Assembly: GCA_900545005.1 (NCBI GenBank)
Contig: UQXO01000009.1
Location: forward strand, 1-63,990
DNA: 63,990 bases
Source of the DNA: an uncultured Mycoplasmatota bacterium
GTDB taxonomy: Bacteria > Bacillota_I > Bacilli_A > RF39 > UBA660
Direction: 5' to 3'
The notes below the pieces were generated by a model that made no database searches, was not told the DNA's origin, and saw only the letters and a program-made list of their open reading frames with translations. Both the position numbers and the translations under genes were made by a program. Below, piece by piece: positions 17,041 to 25,165 of this stretch (the first letter of the stretch is position 1; the number at the start of each line of letters is the position of its first letter).

Positions 17041-17689
17041 AATCAATCCTGTAACCTAAACCTTTAACGGTCGAAATAATATCGGTTCCTAATTTTTGTC
17101 TTATTCTTTGGAAATATACAGTTATGGTATGGCTATCAACATCATTACCAGTCCATTCATAAATTTTATCTAAAATAGTATTACGACTTACGAGCTTGTT
17201 TAGATTTAAAAATAAAAGATGCAGAAGTTTTAACTCTAAGGGGGTTAATTCGAGTTTAGTAGTATCTTTATAAACTAACATTTTATCCATATCAAAACTT
17301 ATATCCCTGACTTTTAAAATACTATTATGCTTTTGGCGTAATAAGATTTTATTAATACGAGCCAGTAATTCTTTGGTTGAAAAAGGCTTAGTTAAATAGT
17401 CTTCGGCTCCTATTTCAAGACCTCTTACAATATCATCTTCCTCATCTTTAGCGGTTAAAAAGATAGTGGGAATATTTAAAGTTTTTAGATTATCGGTAAA
17501 GAAAGTAAAGCCATTACCGTCCGGTAAGGTTACATCTAAAATAATTAAGTTTATCTTAGGATTATCTTTTAAATAAGATGTGGCTTCTAAGAGATTTTTA
17601 CAAGCATAAACTTCATAGTTATTTTGCTTTAAGGTATAAGTTAAACCTTTTATAATAGTTAAATTATCTTCAATTAATAATATTTGCAT
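17030..17689 (-). CDS. OmpR/PhoB-family response regulator
   Basis: A 219-residue DNA-binding regulator. The receiver domain shows the acidic pair in LLIEDN, the phosphorylation site in LIILDVTLPDG, the Thr in FLTAKD and the Lys in YLTKPF. A winged-helix DNA-binding domain follows (ELTPLELKLLHLLF and a TVKGLGYRI end). The ATG at 17689 is preceded by AAGGAG eight bases away; the GTG at 17698 lies on that site. It is followed by the overlapping histidine kinase gene and is separated from the ABC genes by a terminator. Confidence 0.95.
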   Translation of the reverse strand: MQILLIEDNLTIIKGLTYTLKQNNYEVYACKNLLEATSYLKDNPKINLIILDVTLPDGNGFTFFTDNLKTLNIPTIFLTAKDEEDDIVRGLEIGAEDYLTKPFSTKELLARINKILLRQKHNSILKVRDISFDMDKMLVYKDTTKLELTPLELKLLHLLFLNLNKLVSRNTILDKIYEWTGNDVDSHTITVYFQRIRQKLGTDIISTVKGLGYRIDYEK

Positions 17690-17727
17690 AGAAAGCACTC
17701 CTTTTTTATATCTTATAATTTTTTATA

Positions 17728-17757
17728 GTTAAAGAAAAGGGCTTTAAACCCTTTTCT
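17728..17757 (-). terminator. Terminator between the ABC exporter and the two-component genes
   Basis: A perfect 9-bp stem AGAAAAGGG / CCCTTTTCT with a 7-base loop and a short T run follows the permease stop codon. Confidence 0.8.
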
Positions 17758-20362
17758 AAATATTTTCGTTTCTAATAGTTTCAATAATATTCTGTTTATT
17801 TATTTTTCTTAATGAATATTTCATCAGTAAGGTAATTAAAAGGTAAACAGCCATAATACTAATTATAATCGGAATTATTGGTAATTTATAACCCGAGAAA
17901 TCACTGCTGGCTAGATAATGATAGATTAAAACGGATAAACCAGTACCTAAGATAATACCTACTATTAGAGATTTAACAGTCATAAAGATACTTTCTAAAC
18001 GAATCATTTTGGAGAATTCTTTGGTAGTCATACCTATACTTTTTAAAGTAGCAAATTCACTTCTTCTAAGTTGCATACTAGTTGTAATAGTATTAAAGAT
18101 ATTAGTTATTCCAATAAGGGAAATAACAATAATAAAGCCGTATAAGAAGATACCTACTAAGATATAGAAGTTACGCATCATCTCTACTCGTTCTTCAGTG
18201 TTATAAAGTTCATAATCTTCATTATTTACAATTTCTTCTATCTCATCTTGAAGTTTAGAAGCCGCAGTTGAATAATATAGGGCCACTATATAGGTACTTT
18301 TAGTTGGTAAAGTTTTATATAAATCTTCACTTACAACTAATATAGGTTGATTGTAATTTTCTAGCCCAAAAGGATATTTATCGCTTAAGGCACCGACTAC
18401 TATTGAAGTAGGATTATCGGAAATGTTTCCTTTAATCGTATCACCGACTTGAAAATCAAACTCCCTAAGAATTCTACTTTTTTCTTTATTTGTTTCGTTT
18501 TCATATTTAATCATCGGATATTTATCTATTAAAATGCCTTTATCTTTAATGGTTTCATAGTCTAAGTTTAAAGTCTGAAGATATTTTTTATAAGCCTCAT
18601 CATTAAGAGAAAAAATAGTTATATAAGCATCAATATCATCACTTAATTCGAGGTTATGCCACTCTAGATAATCCTTACTATAATGGGTATTAGAAACACC
18701 AAAAATGCTTGTCTTTCTAACAACAACATCTTTAATATTATCTAGTTTAGTAGTTTCTAAAAGTTTTTGATAAGTAGTATCATTACTATTTTTAACCGAT
18801 AGATAAATATTATAGTCCGAAGAACCTAATTCTTCTCTAATACTTTGGAAAGCAAGAGACATAAAGGATGCTAAAGCAATGAAAGTACAAACCGAAATAG
18901 CAATGGAAATAACAGTAGTTCGATATTTTTTCTTATTGCGTTGTTGATTTTTATAAGATATTTCACCACCAACTCCAAAGATTTTACTAATTAACTTGGG
19001 AGTTTTTAATTTTCGAGCCTTAATTTTAAGGTCAGCACTGTTTTTAATCGAGTCAATAGGTGAGATTTTACTAGCTCGCTTAGCACTTTTAAAGGCCGAA
19101 AAGTAAATAGTTATGATTCCTAGACCAATCGTAAATAATAAAACTAAGGGTGAATAAGAAAATGTTAATTTAAGACCACCAGACATCATCTTATTTAAGA
19201 AGAAATTACTAATTATTACTAGAATATAAGCCGCTAAAAGTCCAAATAATAAACCTAAAGGAATACCAATAAGTCCCAAGATAGAGGCTTCATAAAAGAC
19301 ATTTTGGCGAATTTGTTTTTTAGTGGCCCCAACACTTCTTAACATTCCATATTGTTTGGTTTTCTCGGTAATAGAAATGTCAAAACTATTTTTGATACAA
19401 AATACAGAAGTAAAAACAATAATTAGACAAACTATTAAGACAACCGTACCTAAACTCCTGGTAGTACTTTCATCTAACGGATTAGTTTCTAAAGTTATGA
19501 GATAGTTATTACTATTAAACTGATATTTACTATTTTTCATTTGGATCTTAAGCCTATCATATTCAGAAGCACTAAGATAATCTGACTTTAAGAATTTTTG
19601 TAAAAGGTCCGGTTCTACTCCTAAGATATTAGCTGTCACTTTAACATGATTTTTTAAACCGGTTTTATTATACTTGGCATAAACATCTACTTTATCGGGA
19701 ATATCTTTAGAATCTAAATAAGTAATAAAGGTATAACCCGGAGCTTTATAAGGCTCAATGGTACGATTAGGTCTTTGGGCAATACCAACAATTTTGTAAG
19801 TTTTACTATTCGTATCGATAAGATGTTCATTATTATCCGGATCATATTCTTCATTTTGATCTAAAAGATAACCATTTCCTACTCTTTTGCCAACATCTAA
19901 AGTAATATAATCTCCGACTTTTAGATTTATCCGTCCATTCGTTTTTAAGTGGGTAGGAATTATTATTTCCGAAGCATTTTCTGGTAATCTCCCCTCAACT
20001 AAATGAACTGAAAGATTATCTAGAGATTCTTTACTAAAGGCTTTTATATAAGCATAAGGTTTATATTCATTTTTAGAATCATTTAACTTAGCATAACCAA
20101 TATTACTAGTTAGATAAGTAGCCGCAATTCCAAGGTTATTTTGAATATTTTGAATATCTTCTTTAGAAACATCTTGATATTCATAATGAAAGTTACCAAA
20201 CTCATATATTTCATAATTAATTAAAGAATTTATGGCACTAGAATACATAGTAGCCACTGCACTTACTAGAGCAACGGATAAGATAATACCGATAATAGTT
20301 ACAATGGTGCGTTTCTTATTAAATTTTAAATTTTTAATAGTTAATTTATTTAGTAAGTCCAT
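17756..20362 (-). CDS. ABC transporter permease with two FtsX domains
   Basis: An 868-residue permease. A first helix (about 15-37) is followed by an extracellular domain of about 250 residues, three helices of the first FtsX domain (about 305-440) and then a second unit with helix about 485-510, another large extracellular domain and three final helices (about 745-860). The motif GMLRSVGATKKQIRQNVFYE and its counterpart FATLKSIGMTTKEFSKM are the two FtsX coupling regions that touch the ATPase. The ATG at 20362 starts one base after the ATPase stop codon. It likely exports a peptide, lipid or drug or removes such compounds from the membrane. Confidence 0.9.
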   Translation of the reverse strand: MDLLNKLTIKNLKFNKKRTIVTIIGIILSVALVSAVATMYSSAINSLINYEIYEFGNFHYEYQDVSKEDIQNIQNNLGIAATYLTSNIGYAKLNDSKNEYKPYAYIKAFSKESLDNLSVHLVEGRLPENASEIIIPTHLKTNGRINLKVGDYITLDVGKRVGNGYLLDQNEEYDPDNNEHLIDTNSKTYKIVGIAQRPNRTIEPYKAPGYTFITYLDSKDIPDKVDVYAKYNKTGLKNHVKVTANILGVEPDLLQKFLKSDYLSASEYDRLKIQMKNSKYQFNSNNYLITLETNPLDESTTRSLGTVVLIVCLIIVFTSVFCIKNSFDISITEKTKQYGMLRSVGATKKQIRQNVFYEASILGLIGIPLGLLFGLLAAYILVIISNFFLNKMMSGGLKLTFSYSPLVLLFTIGLGIITIYFSAFKSAKRASKISPIDSIKNSADLKIKARKLKTPKLISKIFGVGGEISYKNQQRNKKKYRTTVISIAISVCTFIALASFMSLAFQSIREELGSSDYNIYLSVKNSNDTTYQKLLETTKLDNIKDVVVRKTSIFGVSNTHYSKDYLEWHNLELSDDIDAYITIFSLNDEAYKKYLQTLNLDYETIKDKGILIDKYPMIKYENETNKEKSRILREFDFQVGDTIKGNISDNPTSIVVGALSDKYPFGLENYNQPILVVSEDLYKTLPTKSTYIVALYYSTAASKLQDEIEEIVNNEDYELYNTEERVEMMRNFYILVGIFLYGFIIVISLIGITNIFNTITTSMQLRRSEFATLKSIGMTTKEFSKMIRLESIFMTVKSLIVGIILGTGLSVLIYHYLASSDFSGYKLPIIPIIISIMAVYLLITLLMKYSLRKINKQNIIETIRNENI

Positions 20363-20363
20363 A

Positions 20364-21035
20364 TTAAGCCTCACTTACAATTTTACCATCTTCAATTTTA
20401 ATAATTCGATCGGCCATCTTTGCAATTTCTAAGTTATGGGTAATCATAATAATGGTTTGTTTTAATTCTTTGTTAGATTTCTTTAAAAGTGCTACAATTT
20501 CATCACTAGATTTAGAATCTAAGTTACCCGTTGGTTCATCGGCTAAAACAATAGTTGGTCTAGTTATAAGGGCTCTACCGATACTGGTTCTTTGTTGTTG
20601 ACCACCACTTAATTCATTAGGAAGATGATATCTTCTTTTTTCTAAGCCTAAATGGCTTAACATGTTTTCTAGTTCTTCATTACTAACCTTACGATTATCG
20701 AGCGCTAAAGGCAAAGTAATATTCTCCTCCACATTTAAAATTGGTATTAAATTATAAAACTGATAAATCAAGCCAATTTGACGACGTCTGAAAATAGCTA
20801 GTTTATCATCATCTAAGGCAAATATATCTTTACCGTCAATATAAACTTTACCTTTAGTTGGTCTATCTACGCCGCCGATTAAATGTAAAAGTGTAGATTT
20901 CCCCGAACCAGAGGCTCCTACAATAGCCACAAATTCACCCTTTTTAACGCTAAATGAAACATTATCTAAGGCTACAACTTGGGTTTCTTTTTTACCATAT
21001 ATTTTGGTTAAATTTTCTACTCTTAAAATTTCCAT
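20364..21035 (-). CDS. ABC transporter ATP-binding protein, MacB/LolD type
   Basis: A 223-residue ATPase with Walker A GASGSGKST, Q-loop YQFYNLIP, signature LSGGQQQR, Walker B TIVLADEPTGNLD and switch His in MITHN. The start has an AAGGAG-like site (AAAGGAGATTACT). It pairs with the two-FtsX permease. Position next to a two-component system is typical for Bacillota peptide-stress modules (Bce, Vex, Sal types); the specific substrate cannot be read from sequence. Confidence 0.95.
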   Translation of the reverse strand: MEILRVENLTKIYGKKETQVVALDNVSFSVKKGEFVAIVGASGSGKSTLLHLIGGVDRPTKGKVYIDGKDIFALDDDKLAIFRRRQIGLIYQFYNLIPILNVEENITLPLALDNRKVSNEELENMLSHLGLEKRRYHLPNELSGGQQQRTSIGRALITRPTIVLADEPTGNLDSKSSDEIVALLKKSNKELKQTIIMITHNLEIAKMADRIIKIEDGKIVSEA

Positions 21036-21110
21036 AGTAATCTCCTTTTCTTAAAGACATTATATGATATTTAAAGTTACAACTAAGTTACATTTTTAAA
21101 ATTTTTTTAT

Positions 21111-21324
21111 TTAAACAACCTTAGAGTCTTGCCAATTAGTAAATTTACTCTTTAAAGCCTTTAATTCATCTGAGATAATCGTTATTTGGCCATCTTTTTT
21201 TTTTATTAATAATAGCAATTTGGTTACAACCACCAAGTTCTAAGCTATCTAATTCATCGATTTTAAACATATTACCACAATTTTGACATTGGATAGAATC
21301 ACCTACTTTAACAAACTTAATCAT
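21111..21324 (-). pseudogene. Small zinc-ribbon protein gene, frameshifted at an A10 run
   Basis: The frame starts at 21324 with a TGATG overlap to the csoR remnant. It encodes MIKFVKVGDSIQCQNCGNMF, an acidic stretch and a third Cys. A run of ten A (21200-21209 on the minus strand) then shifts the frame, and the gene stops after 52 codons at 21166. With nine A the frame would stay open as KKKDGQITIISDELKALKSK to a stop at 21111 and give a sensible 70-residue protein. The change may be real decay, phase variation or an assembly error. The CxxC motif suggests metal binding; the partner may have been CsoR. Confidence 0.55.
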
Positions 21325-21470
21325 CAGTTTAATCTACTCACCAATTCCATTACTTCATCAACGACACTAGTATCGCCTTCTTTTATCTTCGTAACAACAC
21401 AAGTCGATAAATGATTTCTTAAGATATCATTACTAATACTCCTTATAAAATAACCTCCATAAAGTCGTTG
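21324..21470 (-). pseudogene. CsoR/CstR-family repressor remnant (C-terminal half)
   Basis: No start codon exists in this frame, which opens just upstream after a TAA. The C-terminal part matches the family well: SNDILRNHLSTCVVTKIKEG, then VVDEVMELVSRLN, with the metal/persulfide ligands His and Cys of the HLxxC motif. The first two thirds of the normal 85-100 residues, including the first ligand Cys, are missing. A typical operator lies right before it (21471-21490). CsoR proteins sense Cu(I); CstR relatives sense persulfides. The gene is broken here unless it starts at an unusual codon. Confidence 0.65.
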
Positions 21471-21490
21471 TATACCCCCTGGGGGGGTCC
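21471..21490. promoter_or_regulatory. CsoR/CstR-type operator
   Basis: The sequence TATACCCCCTGGGGGGGTCC is an inverted repeat of C and G runs like the operators of the CsoR/CstR family (ATACCCCNNGGGGTAT type). In this AT-rich genome a 13-base GC run is very unusual. It lies just upstream of the csoR remnant. Confidence 0.7.
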
Positions 21491-21498
21491 AAACTTAT

Positions 21499-21532
21499 AA
21501 AAAAACTATTCTCCAAAGAAAACAGTTTAAAA
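21499..21532 (-). terminator. Terminator of the prepilin peptidase gene
   Basis: On the minus strand AAACTGTTTTC pairs with GAGAATAGTTT through a few wobble pairs, followed by a T run, overlapping the stop codon at 21527. Confidence 0.65.
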
Positions 21533-22294
21533 CATAATTAAATAATCAATAAATTCTAAGATGGGACTAGCAAAAACAAAGATAATAAAATTCGAAATGA
21601 TTAAGAAAGGTCCAAAAGGAACTTCCCTATCTTTATATTTAACTAAATAATAAAAGGCAATCGGTAAAGTAAGTAAACTTGCTAAAACTAGATTGACAAA
21701 AGCTAATTTATATCCTAGGGATAATCCAATAAAGAAGGATAACTTAATGTCACCACCACCTAAAGACTCTCTTTTAAAAGCTTTATCTCCTAAGATTTTA
21801 ACTAATAACATAAAGAAGAACAATAATAATCCACTTAGAATGGCAATTAAAGTGTCAACAAGACCACTAGTGATTAAGGTAATAAGGATAATAAGGATAC
21901 TACCAATTACTAAAGGTTCATCTAAAATAATAAGATAATTAAAATCAGTAATACAAGTAATTACTAAGACACTAGAAATCACTAGACTAATGAAGAAGTC
22001 AGGAGATAAGCCGAAGTAAAGATAACTAAATAAGTAGAAAAGACCTGTAATTATCTCAATTAAAGGATACCACCAGGATAATTTGGTGTGACATTGTCTA
22101 CACCTACCACCTTGAATCAAAAAAGAAATAATAGGTATTAGTTCATACCATTTAAGTAAGTGCTGACATGATTCACAGTGGCTACCAGGCTTAATAATGG
22201 ATTCATTATTACTTAAACGATGGGCAACTACATTAAAGAAGGAACCCATTATGGTTCCAATAATAAAGATATAGATAGCAATAATTATATTCAT
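21527..22294 (-). CDS. pilD: Prepilin peptidase (type IV leader peptidase)
   Basis: A 255-residue membrane aspartic protease that cuts the leader from prepilins and usually also methylates the new N-terminus. The N-terminal methyltransferase-like part has two CxxC pairs (CESCQHLLKW and CRQCHTKLSWWYPLIE). The catalytic aspartates lie in TDFNYLIILDE and in GGGDIKLSFFIGL. About seven membrane helices are seen. Its ATG overlaps the stop codon of pilC (TAATG), with GGAGGG as ribosome binding site. It is the natural processing enzyme for the two giant prepilins at 7.9-12.8 kb. Confidence 0.95.
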   Translation of the reverse strand: MNIIIAIYIFIIGTIMGSFFNVVAHRLSNNESIIKPGSHCESCQHLLKWYELIPIISFLIQGGRCRQCHTKLSWWYPLIEIITGLFYLFSYLYFGLSPDFFISLVISSVLVITCITDFNYLIILDEPLVIGSILIILITLITSGLVDTLIAILSGLLLFFFMLLVKILGDKAFKRESLGGGDIKLSFFIGLSLGYKLAFVNLVLASLLTLPIAFYYLVKYKDREVPFGPFLIISNFIIFVFASPILEFIDYLIMF

Positions 22295-24165
22295 TACATT
22301 GTCCCTCCTGAAACATTATTATACATATCAAACATTGGTACTAAAATGGAAATAATTATACCTCCAACTACCACTGCTAAGAAAACAATAGTAAGAGGTT
22401 CAATAAAGCTCTTAATGTTATTAACCATTGAGGCATGTTGTTCTTGATAGTAGTGACTAACCCGATCCATCATTTCAGCTAATTCACCAGTCGATTCTCC
22501 TGTTACTATCATATTATAAGCAACATCAGGAACTGCCCAATGGTTCTTAAAGGCTTTGGAAATCTTATCTCCTGTTACGATGTTGTTAATCGTATTATAC
22601 ATTATCTCCTTATAAATCTCATTATTAGTTATTTTGCTTAAAATTTCAACACTCTGTGTAATATAAACATTATTTTTTAATAAGGAAGCAAAAGTTTTAG
22701 TAAATATGGCTATTTCATTATAAATGATAATATTTTTAATTACCGGAATATGCATCAAAATCTGCTGAACCGTTTTTCTAAATGCTTTAACCTTCTTATA
22801 AGCCATAACAAAGAGAATAATCGCTATTATAATAAGAATTAAAAGAATCCAAGCTTTAGTCTTTAAGAATTGGCTAGCAGCAAGAACTAAAGCGGTCATC
22901 CCCTTAATTTCAACTCCATTAGATGAATAAATATCCTCAAATTGAGGTACTACATAAAGAATAATAAAGCAAACTACCACAATTGCAAAAATAATAACGA
23001 TAGAAGGATAAGTCATTGCACTAATCATTTGTTTCTTTGTCGTTTCCATCTCCGTATAATAATTAGACATATCATCTAAAGTAGCCTCTAAATCTCCAGT
23101 AGCCTCGGCTGCTTTTAACATGTTGATAAGTAATGTTGGAAATTTTGAACCTTGTTTTTCTAAAGCATTGGAGAATGAATTTCCCATTGTTAACTCGTAA
23201 GCGATGGCTTGCATCGTAATTTTTTTATCTTTTTGTTTAGCATATTGATTAATTAAAATTTTAATGGCATCATTTAAGGTAATACCTGCTTTAATATAAG
23301 TTGATAACTGTGTTAACCAGAAAATCAGGTCTTTAGTTGACCATTTTGATCCAACCATTGAAGAATCACCATAAATGAAATCAATCCATTTATTATTTTC
23401 AATTTGATAAACTTCAACTCCTTCATTTAGAAGAAATGAGTTAACATCCATTTTAGTTAAAGCTGTAAAGTTGCCATACTCAATTTTACCATCTAAATTT
23501 TTAATTTTGTAACGATAAACTTTAGCTTTATCAGGAATGTTAGCATCTGGTTGTTGAAGTTCCAACTGTAATTTTCTTCTTTCTTCTTCTAAACGCAACA
23601 CTTCTTTTTGCGTTATACCTAAGAAATCTTTAATTTTTTTGACAATAACTTCTAAATCATCACTTTTTTTCTCTTTTTTCTTATTCATAAACTTAGCTTG
23701 TTGATAAGCCTCATCAACCGTCTTTGATGAAGCATTAAATAAAGTTGATAAGGGATAAGAAATGCCACGATATGCTAGATAAAAAATATTTAAGATACTT
23801 AAGAAAAATTCCTGCAAAAAACTAGATTCACTTTTAGTCTTTGATTTCTTTGTTTTATTATCTGTAACCTGATTAGCTTTCTTAGAATTAATATCATTAG
23901 AAGGTACACCTTTATCTAAGGGTTTTCCTTCATCTTGATTATTAGTTTGATTCTCATTATTACCTTGAGTTTGATTATCTAAAGAAGAAGCAACCGTCCC
24001 TACATCTTGATTATTTAAAGTATCGTTATTAGTTTGTTTTTCTATAACATTATTTGAAGCATTAATTTGATGAAAACTAGAAGTTTCTTTTGAAGTCAAA
24101 TTAGAATTATTTACTTCAGAATTATTGTCAGGATTAAAAGTATTATTAAGAGTTTCTTGATCCAT
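22294..24165 (-). CDS. pilC: Type IV pilus/type II secretion platform protein PilC with long N-terminal extension
   Basis: A 623-residue inner-membrane platform protein. Residues from about 255 on are a normal PilC/GspF: two T2SSF domains, each with ALEKQGSKFPTLLINMLKAA-like motifs and a GESTGELAEMMDRV block, and three membrane helices. An N-terminal segment like YKIKNLDGKIEYGNF (about 195-240) is the usual PilC opening domain. Before this lie about 190 extra residues: an Asn/Gln/Ser-rich disordered region, a short hydrophobic stretch and a charged coiled coil. The start at 24165 follows GGTGG; the ATG at 24189 overlaps a TATAAT promoter box. No PilB ATPase gene is next to it. Confidence 0.88.
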   Translation of the reverse strand: MDQETLNNTFNPDNNSEVNNSNLTSKETSSFHQINASNNVIEKQTNNDTLNNQDVGTVASSLDNQTQGNNENQTNNQDEGKPLDKGVPSNDINSKKANQVTDNKTKKSKTKSESSFLQEFFLSILNIFYLAYRGISYPLSTLFNASSKTVDEAYQQAKFMNKKKEKKSDDLEVIVKKIKDFLGITQKEVLRLEEERRKLQLELQQPDANIPDKAKVYRYKIKNLDGKIEYGNFTALTKMDVNSFLLNEGVEVYQIENNKWIDFIYGDSSMVGSKWSTKDLIFWLTQLSTYIKAGITLNDAIKILINQYAKQKDKKITMQAIAYELTMGNSFSNALEKQGSKFPTLLINMLKAAEATGDLEATLDDMSNYYTEMETTKKQMISAMTYPSIVIIFAIVVVCFIILYVVPQFEDIYSSNGVEIKGMTALVLAASQFLKTKAWILLILIIIAIILFVMAYKKVKAFRKTVQQILMHIPVIKNIIIYNEIAIFTKTFASLLKNNVYITQSVEILSKITNNEIYKEIMYNTINNIVTGDKISKAFKNHWAVPDVAYNMIVTGESTGELAEMMDRVSHYYQEQHASMVNNIKSFIEPLTIVFLAVVVGGIIISILVPMFDMYNNVSGGTM

Positions 24166-24250
24166 ATCATTACCACCTATTGTAATCATTATAGCAAATT
24201 TAAGACAATAATAAAACTATTTTTCATATACTATTTTAGAAGGTGGTTTT

Positions 24251-24526
24251 ATGTATCCAAGTAATTTTAATAGTTTGTCATTAGGAAAAATTATTGGTGG
24301 TTTATCCAAAACTTTAAATATTGTCAATCAAGCTTTACCTTTATATAAACAAATTAAACCTATCATTAGGAATGCCAGTGGAATTTTAAGTGTTTTTAAG
24401 GAATTTAATAAACCAGATACGCCAAGTTCCCCAACAAATTTCAAAGAAAAAAGTACTCAAGCAAGTACGGTTGATGCTAAAATCATTGAAACTAGCAGTT
24501 TAAATACGCCCACTTTTTTCCAATAG
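24251..24526 (+). CDS. yqfQ: YqfQ/VrrA-family protein
   Basis: A 91-residue protein with an N-terminal segment IIGGLSKTLNIVNQALPLYK and a following KPIIRNASGIL, then a Ser/Thr-rich tail. This is the pattern of the short YqfQ (VrrA) family of Bacillota, whose members sit near sigA, dnaG and trmK, as here. AGGTGG lies 7 bases before the ATG. Its last 27 bases overlap the convergent trmK gene. Family function is not settled; a spore link has been suggested in Bacillus. Confidence 0.7.
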   Translation: MYPSNFNSLSLGKIIGGLSKTLNIVNQALPLYKQIKPIIRNASGILSVFKEFNKPDTPSSPTNFKEKSTQASTVDAKIIETSSLNTPTFFQ

Positions 24527-25165
24527 ATTTTCTAAATCTTTTTGTTCTCTTTCAAGAATCTTAATAGTCTTTGAATTGGGATTTTCTTTTTGGATATTAT
24601 TAAGAATAGTTTTATTCTTCTTTAGAAGATATTCGTAGTAAGGAATTTTATCTTTTTTTAAGATACCATATTTTATTATTTCTTCATCAAGGATGTTAGC
24701 ACTATTTTTCACAAATAAACAAACAATATACCAGAAGCCTTTATCAAAAACAGTCTTTTCATCTATGAGATTATATCCTAAAGAAGTTACTCTTCTTCTT
24801 AAGATTTCTAAATCATTATTTGATTGTAGAATCAACTTTTTTATTGGTTTAATTTTCTCTTGATTACTTAGAATATGAAGGATTGTACTAGTTCCCATAC
24901 CACTGATGACTAAAGTATTAAGATTTTCCGTATCAAGTTCCTTGAGGCCATCAGTTACAATTAAAGGAATATTTAATTTAGCTTTAGCTACATTCTTACG
25001 AGCAGATTGTAAGGCTGTTTCTTTAATATCTGTTAGAATGATACTATCTACTAGTTTATTTTGGGTTACATAGATACCCAAGTAGCCGTGGTCAGCACCG
25101 ATATCGGCCACTTTGTCAGTAGGATTTAAAAAAGAAGCAATAGCTTTTAAACGAAGGCATAGCAT
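24500..25165 (-). CDS. trmK: tRNA (adenine(22)-N1)-methyltransferase TrmK
   Basis: A 221-residue SAM-dependent enzyme that methylates N1 of A22 in tRNA. The Rossmann core starts KVADIGADHGYLGIYV, followed by ILTDIKETALQSARKN and the family signature VISGMGTSTILHIL. A C-terminal coiled-coil helix (about 175-215) ends the protein, as in YqfN. The ATG overlaps the rpoD stop codon (TAATG), which means coupled translation with the sigma factor gene. Full length. Confidence 0.93.
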   Translation of the reverse strand: MLCLRLKAIASFLNPTDKVADIGADHGYLGIYVTQNKLVDSIILTDIKETALQSARKNVAKAKLNIPLIVTDGLKELDTENLNTLVISGMGTSTILHILSNQEKIKPIKKLILQSNNDLEILRRRVTSLGYNLIDEKTVFDKGFWYIVCLFVKNSANILDEEIIKYGILKKDKIPYYEYLLKKNKTILNNIQKENPNSKTIKILEREQKDLENLLEKSGRI

